From assembly GCA_910587185.1 (NCBI GenBank), contig CAJULY010000004.1:1-64000 (forward strand): 64,000 nt of DNA. Direction: 5' to 3'. Under the pieces are notes generated by a model. That model made no database searches. It worked only from the letters and a program-made list of their open reading frames with translations, and was not told the DNA's origin. The translations under genes were made by a program, and so were the position numbers. The DNA is from an uncultured Muribaculaceae bacterium. GTDB lineage: Bacteria; Bacteroidota; Bacteroidia; Bacteroidales; Muribaculaceae. Below are positions 58,715-64,000 of this stretch, piece after piece (the stretch's first letter is position 1; the number at the start of each line of letters is the position of its first letter).

Positions 58715-60739
58715 TTATTTTACGTTTCCGTTGACAACACGCTGGTACTCTTTCCCGTCGGAATGATACCAGCTGCCATTATAGGGGGTGCCGTTGGTGA
58801 AATCGCCCGTGAAATAATCGTAGGAACCGTCGGGAGCGGCTGCAGTGCGGTAAGTTCCTGTCGAGTACATTCCATCGACGAATTTTCCGGTGTAGGAGTC
58901 ACCGTTGCGATATTTCAGAGTCCCGTGTCCGTGGCGGTTTCCTTGACGGAACTCGCCTTCATAGGAAGTCCAGAGTCCGGATTCATACGTAGCCACACCT
59001 TCGCCCTCCGGGAGATTGTCGGCGTTTACGGGGCCGGAATATGTGAAGCGGATTCCATCTACCTCCATCGGTTCGTCTGTCACATCTTTCCCTTGCTTGT
59101 CCTCGGCGATCACAGGGGCTTCGACGGGTGTTTCGCTATTGTCGTTGTCGGACCCCGAGAAAAGTTCATATCCTATGCCGGCGATAATGCCCGCTGCCAC
59201 AACTCCGACAATGGCTATTATTGCGCGTTTACGAGAACCGCTGTTCGATTCGGCGCGGGGTTCTGACTCATGGACAGGTGCGGGTTGAGTTTTAGAAGTG
59301 TTAGTCTTAGCGGTCACTTCAGTAGAGGGCTCCGGTTTTGATTCCGGAATTCGCGGTCGGTAATGTTCTTCCGGGCGAGGTCGCTGCGGAGGCATTTGCG
59401 GAGTAACAGGTTGTGGCTCCGGCTCCGGTTTCGGAGCGGGTACGGGCTCAGGAGCCGGTTGAGGTTCCGGCTCGGGTTGAGGTTCCGGCTCGGGCGCAGG
59501 TACAGGCTCGGGCTCGGGTACAGGCTCGGGCGTGGGTTGGGGAGTAGGTTGCGGCTGTGGCTGTGGTTCCGGAGCGGACGCGGGTACAGGTGCGGGGGTG
59601 GGTTGAGGTTTCGGCGCCGGTTGAGGTTCGGGCACGGGTTTAGGAGTAGGTTGTGGTTGCGGAGCGGGCGCAGGTACCGGCTCGAGCGTGGGTTGAGGCT
59701 TCGGTGCCGGTTGAGGCTCGGGTACGGGTTGGGGAGTAGGTTCGGCTTGTGGTTGCGGAGCTGGCGCAGGCGCAGGAATAGGCTCGGGCGTGGGTTGAGG
59801 CTTCGGTTCCGGTTGCGGCTCGGGTACGGGGTGGGGAGTAGGTTCCGGCTGAGGTTCCGGTTTCGGAGCGGGCGCGGGTACAGCTTCAGGTGTGGGTTGC
59901 GGTTCCGATACGGGTTCCGGTGCCGGTTTTGGCGCAGGTTCCGGTTGCGGCTGCGGGGCAGTCGGGGGAACCGTTTGTGGTTGAGCACCTCCCAAATCGG
60001 TGAGCATGTTTGCAACAGAGTAGAAGCGATTGTTCGGACGGGGTTCCATCGCTTTATCTATGAGGTCGGCAAGCTCGAAGGGGACGTTGTCGGGATAATC
60101 TATTCCTGCATCTTTGATTTCCTTGGAAAGGGGAGGATTCTCTCCCACGATCATCCTGTAGAGAATGGCTCCGAGAGAATATATGTCTGTCTCGACAGTG
60201 GCAGAACCGTGCGCTTCATAACGTTCAGGCGCATAATATGGGTCGGTTTGAGCGGAAGCTCCGTCGGGAAGCACAGGAATGGCGAAATCAGTAATCACCG
60301 GCATCCCAGAAAAAGTGACTGTAACCGTCTCCGGCGAAAGGTCAAGCAGCGTCTGGCCGGCGGCATGTACTTTCTGAGTCGCTTCGGCAATGCGTCGGAA
60401 AATATTTTCGGCACGTTCAGGCGCCATGCGTTTTCCCATTGTAAGAGAGTCAAGGGAAGATCCCTCGGATTCGATTGTGACGAAGGCTCCGGTGGTGCCT
60501 TCGGCGAAAGCATCGACGATTACAGCCAGCGACGGATCGCTGACCGAAGAAAGAATGCGCGCTTTCTCCAGAAACGGTTCCGTATTTCCTGCAAACTCAT
60601 CCTTCAGCCTGTGAATGCGTATTTTCTGGCCGGTGGAACTCAGACGTCCTGAATAGACTTCGCAGATATCTGTTGAATAGATGTAGCGGTCAACAGTGTA
60701 TAAGCCTGTTTTTAGCGTGGAGCCTTCTTGTAGTTTCAT
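58715..60739 (-). CDS. Pseudokinase-proline-rich-TM-MORN protein
   Basis: 674 residues. Domains: a Ser/Thr-kinase fold (1-245) with APE retained (YYAPERYE, 169-174) but key residues changed: the glycine loop is absent (YIYSTDICEVY), the VAIK Lys is His43, the HRDLKPEN loop reads LLDLSPET (Asp133 kept, Lys and Asn lost), and DFG reads DFA (151-153). Then a proline-rich linker (about 251-448) of PEPQPxP-type repeats, a membrane helix (about 503-526, IIAIVGVVAAGIIAGIGYELF) and MORN-type repeats (about 590-660: YEGEFRQGNRHGHGTLKY, DSYTGKFVDG). Probably a scaffold or sensor, not an active kinase. First gene of the four-gene cluster. Confidence 0.9.
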   Translation of the reverse strand: MKLQEGSTLKTGLYTVDRYIYSTDICEVYSGRLSSTGQKIRIHRLKDEFAGNTEPFLEKARILSSVSDPSLAVIVDAFAEGTTGAFVTIESEGSSLDSLTMGKRMAPERAENIFRRIAEATQKVHAAGQTLLDLSPETVTVTFSGMPVITDFAIPVLPDGASAQTDPYYAPERYEAHGSATVETDIYSLGAILYRMIVGENPPLSKEIKDAGIDYPDNVPFELADLIDKAMEPRPNNRFYSVANMLTDLGGAQPQTVPPTAPQPQPEPAPKPAPEPVSEPQPTPEAVPAPAPKPEPQPEPTPHPVPEPQPEPKPQPTPEPIPAPAPAPQPQAEPTPQPVPEPQPAPKPQPTLEPVPAPAPQPQPTPKPVPEPQPAPKPQPTPAPVPASAPEPQPQPQPTPQPTPEPVPEPEPVPAPEPEPQPEPEPQPAPEPVPAPKPEPEPQPVTPQMPPQRPRPEEHYRPRIPESKPEPSTEVTAKTNTSKTQPAPVHESEPRAESNSGSRKRAIIAIVGVVAAGIIAGIGYELFSGSDNDNSETPVEAPVIAEDKQGKDVTDEPMEVDGIRFTYSGPVNADNLPEGEGVATYESGLWTSYEGEFRQGNRHGHGTLKYRNGDSYTGKFVDGMYSTGTYRTAAAPDGSYDYFTGDFTNGTPYNGSWYHSDGKEYQRVVNGNVK
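59399..59990. repeat. Proline-rich-linker coding repeats
   Basis: Internal direct repeats coding for PEPQPAPKPQPTPEPVPAP-like units inside the pseudokinase gene. Such repeats can change length by slippage or recombination. The minus-strand reading is coding; the Arg/Leu-rich frames on the other strand are shadows. Confidence 0.8.
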
Positions 60740-60760
60740 GATATGGAAATTGTTTAAGGT

Positions 60761-63022
60761 TTATTTCAACGAAGAGAGCTGTTCGGGATTGCCGACAAGC
60801 CAGAGTATGTCATGGGTCATGAACTGCGTCGATGCATCGGGCGTGAAATATTTTTCATCACGCATCATGCTGACGAGCAGACTCTGATACTTGGTGGAAA
60901 GTCCGGAATTTCCAACTTTTTTCCCGAGCAGCGGGGAATTCCCGGAAAGCTGGATTGAAACGAGTTTTATGGTATCGCGGGCGAGTGTCTGCTCAGTGTC
61001 GTCAACAGGAGCTTCTATCACGGGGATGAGCCGCTGGATTTCATCGTCGGTGCCTATGACGCCTAAAACGTCGCCGGGGAAAATGCGGGTTTCGCCGTCG
61101 GGGACGGGGAGCAGTTTGGCGCCTCGCTGTATAGAGGCTATGCTGACGCCGTAGCGTGAGCGGATTCCGGAATCGGCAAGACGGCGCCCGACCGCCGGAC
61201 ATGCATAGCTGACGGTCATGAACGCAAGATGCAGGTCTCCGATGACATTGTTGTTTCTGCCTGACCTACGCAATTCGCGTTCATTCAGATTGTTGAGGAA
61301 TTTTTCCTCTATGGAGCGCATCCGTTTGCGCACACGTTTCGAGAAAACGAAAATCAGCATCAGGAAAATCGCCATTCCCATTGTGGCCGCAACAGACCAT
61401 GAATAGAAACATTTGAGCATTATGACGACAAGTCCGAGCGCTATCATGAGCCGGAAAAATGTCATCAGGATAAGGGGCAGATCGAAGTGGGCGTTCGCCT
61501 CAATCAGGCGCTGGCGTTCGGTTCGTTTAGATGCGGGATAGGAGAGCGCGAGAAGAAAGGGCGACATGACGGCAAAAGTGATCAGGCAGCAGACGAATCG
61601 GCCCCAGTGGGGCATCAGATGGGTCATTAGCGGGAAAAGCCATCGCTGCGAGATTATGATCACCGCTATGAGTACTGCCGAGTAGAGCATTATGCGCCAC
61701 AGATAGCGGGTGAGAACGGTTTTCCACAGGCGTCCTGTCTCGCTCTCGCTGCATGCGCTGCCGGTATAGCGGTCAAGGAGGAAATGAAGCCGCCGCGGAA
61801 GATGGGATGCGATGAATTCATAGACCGGGTCGGCCATGCGTATGAAATAGGGCGTCGTGAAAGTGGTCAGGACGGAGACGGCGACCACTATTGGGTAAAT
61901 GGATGAGTCGAGTACGCCGAGCTGCATTCCGAGGGTGGCTATGATGAACGCGAATTCTCCTATCTGCGTGAGCGAGAATCCCGATTCCACCGCAACTTTA
62001 AGGCTCTGCCCGGTGGCAAGCATGCCGGCGGTGCCGAACACGATCATTCCGACGATAACGACAGCCGACAGAATGAGGATCGGGCCGGTATATTGCACTA
62101 TGACTTCCGGATTCACCATCATGCCTACGGAGATGAAGAAGATGGCTCCGAAAAGATCCTTGACAGGAGCGGTTACATGCTCTATGCGTTCGGCAAAGCT
62201 CGTGCCAGCGAGAATGGAACCCATCACGAACGCGCCGAGCGCCAGCGAAAACCCGCAATAGACGGAAAACACTGCCATGCCGAGACAGAGTCCCATCGAG
62301 AGGATGAGCAGGGTCTCGGAGTTGAGGAACCGACGGGTGCGGTTAAGGAACGACGGAAGAATGAAGACTCCGACCGCGAACCATATTATCAGGAAGAACA
62401 CGAGCTTGCTGACGTTCAGGAGCATCTCTCCGCCGGCCACGCTGTTGTTGACGGCTATCGACGAAAGAATAACCATCATGACCACTGCGAAAAGGTCTTC
62501 GACGATAAGCACCGCGAAGACAAGCGAGGCGAATTTCTTGTGGGTCAGATGAAGGTCATTGAAGGCCTTGATGATTATTGTGGTGGAGGACATCGAGAGC
62601 ATTCCTCCGAGAAAAAGACTGTTTATGTTGGTGAACCCGAGGAAACGTCCGATGGCGAATCCGCAGCACATCATGCCGATAACAATGATGAGCGCCGTGA
62701 CTACAGCCGATCCGCCGGCGTTGAGAAGTTTCTTGAAACTGAATTCCAATCCCAGCGAGAAGAGAAGCACGACAATTCCCATCTGTGCCCAGAACTCGAT
62801 GTTTTCCTCCGTCGTGATCGACGGCAGATAAGTGAAATTAGGGCTGGCGAGAAAGCCGGCCACAATGTAGCCGAGGACCACCGGCTGTTTTATCCACTTG
62901 AAAAAAATCGTGGTGACAGCGGCGAGGATAAGCAGGAAAGCCAGGTCGGATATGAGGCTTTCAATCTGAAGTTCGGGGCCGGAAGCGGCGGTGGCTGTCA
63001 GCAGGATGGTGGATAATGTCAT
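60761..63022 (-). CDS. Kef-type monovalent cation:proton antiporter (CPA2) with two RCK-C domains
   Basis: 753 residues. N-terminal CPA2 antiporter domain with about 12 membrane helices (about 25-410), including PVVLGYIVAGFLASPNF, the MSSTTIIIKAF motif, and LLIVEDLFAVVMMV with the conserved Asp. A second hydrophobic block (about 440-560) follows. Two C-terminal TrkA_C/RCK-C domains (about 600-670 and 680-750) have IQRGAKLLPVPDGETRIFPGD and LGKKVGNSGLSTKYQSLLV. It probably exports K+ or Na+ in exchange for protons, gated by a ligand at the RCK-C domains. 21 nt separate it from the pseudokinase gene. Confidence 0.93.
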   Translation of the reverse strand: MTLSTILLTATAASGPELQIESLISDLAFLLILAAVTTIFFKWIKQPVVLGYIVAGFLASPNFTYLPSITTEENIEFWAQMGIVVLLFSLGLEFSFKKLLNAGGSAVVTALIIVIGMMCCGFAIGRFLGFTNINSLFLGGMLSMSSTTIIIKAFNDLHLTHKKFASLVFAVLIVEDLFAVVMMVILSSIAVNNSVAGGEMLLNVSKLVFFLIIWFAVGVFILPSFLNRTRRFLNSETLLILSMGLCLGMAVFSVYCGFSLALGAFVMGSILAGTSFAERIEHVTAPVKDLFGAIFFISVGMMVNPEVIVQYTGPILILSAVVIVGMIVFGTAGMLATGQSLKVAVESGFSLTQIGEFAFIIATLGMQLGVLDSSIYPIVVAVSVLTTFTTPYFIRMADPVYEFIASHLPRRLHFLLDRYTGSACSESETGRLWKTVLTRYLWRIMLYSAVLIAVIIISQRWLFPLMTHLMPHWGRFVCCLITFAVMSPFLLALSYPASKRTERQRLIEANAHFDLPLILMTFFRLMIALGLVVIMLKCFYSWSVAATMGMAIFLMLIFVFSKRVRKRMRSIEEKFLNNLNERELRRSGRNNNVIGDLHLAFMTVSYACPAVGRRLADSGIRSRYGVSIASIQRGAKLLPVPDGETRIFPGDVLGVIGTDDEIQRLIPVIEAPVDDTEQTLARDTIKLVSIQLSGNSPLLGKKVGNSGLSTKYQSLLVSMMRDEKYFTPDASTQFMTHDILWLVGNPEQLSSLK

Positions 63023-63057
63023 CAGATCGCAGTCAGGTTGGTTGCGGGGTTAAGTGG

Positions 63058-63774
63058 TTATATGGTGAGTTCTTTCGCTATGGAAATGGATGTTGTCGGG
63101 TGGATTTTGCGCAGATCGGCGAAAAGTGATATGAAATCCACCGTCTCCCGGGCCAAAACCACGAAGTTCATGCTCGTGGTCTTCTGCCCGAAGTTGTAAT
63201 CGACGAAAACATTGACGAGATTTACGTTGTGGTCGGCGAGGGTAACGCGGTAGGGGGTAATGTCCGTGACGATCGCATCAACACGTATGCGGATTATTCG
63301 GGATTCGCCTCCGAACTTTATGCGATGCTCGAGCCCTTCGAGGCCGGTCAGGATGATGATTATGAAAATCGTGGCTATACACGAGAGCATATACATCCCG
63401 ACTCCCACGGTCATACCTATCGTCGCCACAATCCAGATTCCGGCGGCGGTGGTCAGACCGCGAACCGATCCTTTGCTCTGGATTATCGCGCCGGCGCCGA
63501 GAAAACCGATGCCGGTTATGACCTGGGCGGCTATACGGCCGGGGTCGCCGTTCTTCAGTCCGAGATAAACCTGCGGCACATATATCGACAGAATCATGGC
63601 GAGGGTCGCACCCATGGATATGAGAGCGAAAGTGCGGATTCCCGCTATCTGGCCCTTGCGTTTGCGCTCAAGCCCGACGCAGCATCCGAGCAGCATGCTC
63701 AGAAGCAGCTTGAAGACGGAATTGACCGCATTGACCTCTACGGAATTGATACTGTCGAATATGTAGTCTGTCAT
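63058..63774 (-). CDS. MgtC/SapB family membrane protein
   Basis: 238 residues. N-terminal MgtC domain with four to five helices (about 15-145), including LLSMLLGCCVGLERKRKGQ (the conserved GLERE-type motif), GIRTFALISMGATLAMILS, RIAAQVITGIGFLGAGAII, and RGLTTAAGIWIVATIGMTVG. The C-terminal cytosolic part (about 150-238) looks ACT-like. MgtC proteins modulate F-type ATPase and magnesium or phosphate homeostasis in other bacteria; here the role is not visible. It follows a partial gene by 3 nt and precedes the Kef-type gene by 35 nt. Confidence 0.92.
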   Translation of the reverse strand: MTDYIFDSINSVEVNAVNSVFKLLLSMLLGCCVGLERKRKGQIAGIRTFALISMGATLAMILSIYVPQVYLGLKNGDPGRIAAQVITGIGFLGAGAIIQSKGSVRGLTTAAGIWIVATIGMTVGVGMYMLSCIATIFIIIILTGLEGLEHRIKFGGESRIIRIRVDAIVTDITPYRVTLADHNVNLVNVFVDYNFGQKTTSMNFVVLARETVDFISLFADLRKIHPTTSISIAKELTI

Positions 63775-63777
63775 TCT

Positions 63778-64000
63778 TTATTTCTTGAGTGTGAAACGGC
63801 GCGAGGTCAGCCGGTAGTTGTCGGCGAAAAGTTCCACGGTGTAGTCACCCGGAGTAAGGGTGGTGTTGACGTCCCAGTACATGGTTATGCCCGGAATCTC
63901 ATCACCGCCGTATTCAACTGTCTTCTTGGCCGTGCATGCGACAGAGGAGCCTTCGAACGAGAACGATCCCGCATTCCCGAGAAGAGTGCCTTCGGGACCT
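63778..64000 (-). CDS. C-terminal end of a probable secreted protein (truncated by window edge)
   Basis: Minus-strand frame open to the window edge; the last 73 codons are visible and the stop is at 63778-63780. It reads GPEGTLLGNAGSFSFEG, then a beta-rich segment (TMYWDVNTTLTPGDYTVELF) ending in RRFTLKK. The alternation of strands and the PGDYTVEL-like motif suggests an Ig-like or fibronectin-like end domain of an envelope protein. No family assigned. It ends 3 nt before the MgtC gene starts, so both are probably in one operon. Confidence 0.7.
   Translation of the reverse strand, partial: GPEGTLLGNAGSFSFEGSSVACTAKKTVEYGGDEIPGITMYWDVNTTLTPGDYTVELFADNYRLTSRRFTLKK

Noticed and set aside
59363..60652. 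429-residue plus-strand frame through the pseudokinase gene
   Set aside because: It is a shadow of the proline-rich repeats (Arg/Leu/Gly-rich). The minus-strand protein has recognisable domains.

Overview
The window is chromosomal DNA from an anaerobic Bacteroidota gut commensal, most likely order Bacteroidales and perhaps Muribaculaceae (a guess from gene content). Evidence: many promoters match the Bacteroidota consensus (TTTG, about 20 nt, TAnnTTTG); there are almost no Shine-Dalgarno sites; pyruvate:ferredoxin oxidoreductase and an iron-sulfur class I fumarase indicate anaerobic metabolism; and families typical of the group are present (DUF4301, DUF4296, DUF4105, DUF3943, M60 and GH95 glycan/mucin enzymes). 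I saw no rRNA, tRNA, CRISPR array, prophage or intact transposase.

Layout. 0-7.7 kb: a flavodoxin-fold oxidoreductase, an ABC ATPase-permease-GntR unit behind a TraB/GumN protein, nhaC, and a tightly overlapped lgt-bioD-exonuclease-small membrane protein operon. 7.7-8.1 kb: a gene-free stretch holding an orphan terminator and a MITE-like element with 18-bp terminal inverted repeats and 11-bp flanking direct repeats. 8.1-19 kb: a secreted repeat protein, a DUF4301 protein, the recJ-recQ pair, an RluA-type pseudouridine synthase, topA and a DJ-1 protein. 19-27.5 kb: a DUF3108 protein, then the operon galE / DUF4105 protein / degenerate alkaline-phosphatase-fold protein / S-type sulfatase, and a U32 peptidase. 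27.5-30 kb: an AT-rich islet (zinc-ribbon protein, higBA, small membrane protein) bracketed by TCCGACCCGTC-type repeats and by two identical terminators. 30-39.6 kb: fumarase, a lipoprotein, nifJ, GH95 fucosidase and a DUF3943 protein. 39.6-44.4 kb: an inverted pair of structured repeats, an outer-membrane beta-barrel protein, a phosphoethanolamine transferase, and an orphan Arg-rich gene bracketed by REP-like hairpins. 44.4-51.1 kb: M60 lipoprotein, double-SGNH hydrolase, DUF4296 lipoprotein, lspA and a DksA-like protein. 51.1-56.2 kb: ileS (with a swapped GIHH signature) and guaA. 56.3-64 kb: a minus-strand array with a repeat protein, a SUMF1-like protein, an exported protein, a pseudokinase-MORN protein, a Kef-type antiporter, an MgtC protein and the end of another gene.

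How the genes work together. lgt, lspA and a DUF4105 (possible N-acyltransferase) gene cover steps of lipoprotein maturation. GH95, M60, SGNH and sulfatase genes fit foraging on host mucin glycans. The best candidates for undescribed biology are: (1) the pseudokinase/MORN, SUMF1-like and repeat-protein cluster at 56.3-60.7 kb; (2) the inverted repeat pair at 39.9-40.3 kb, whose hairpin stems covary; (3) the orphan gene flanked by covarying REP-like hairpins at 43.2-44.3 kb; (4) the MITE-like element at 7.9-8.05 kb. All family names come from motif recognition without database searches.
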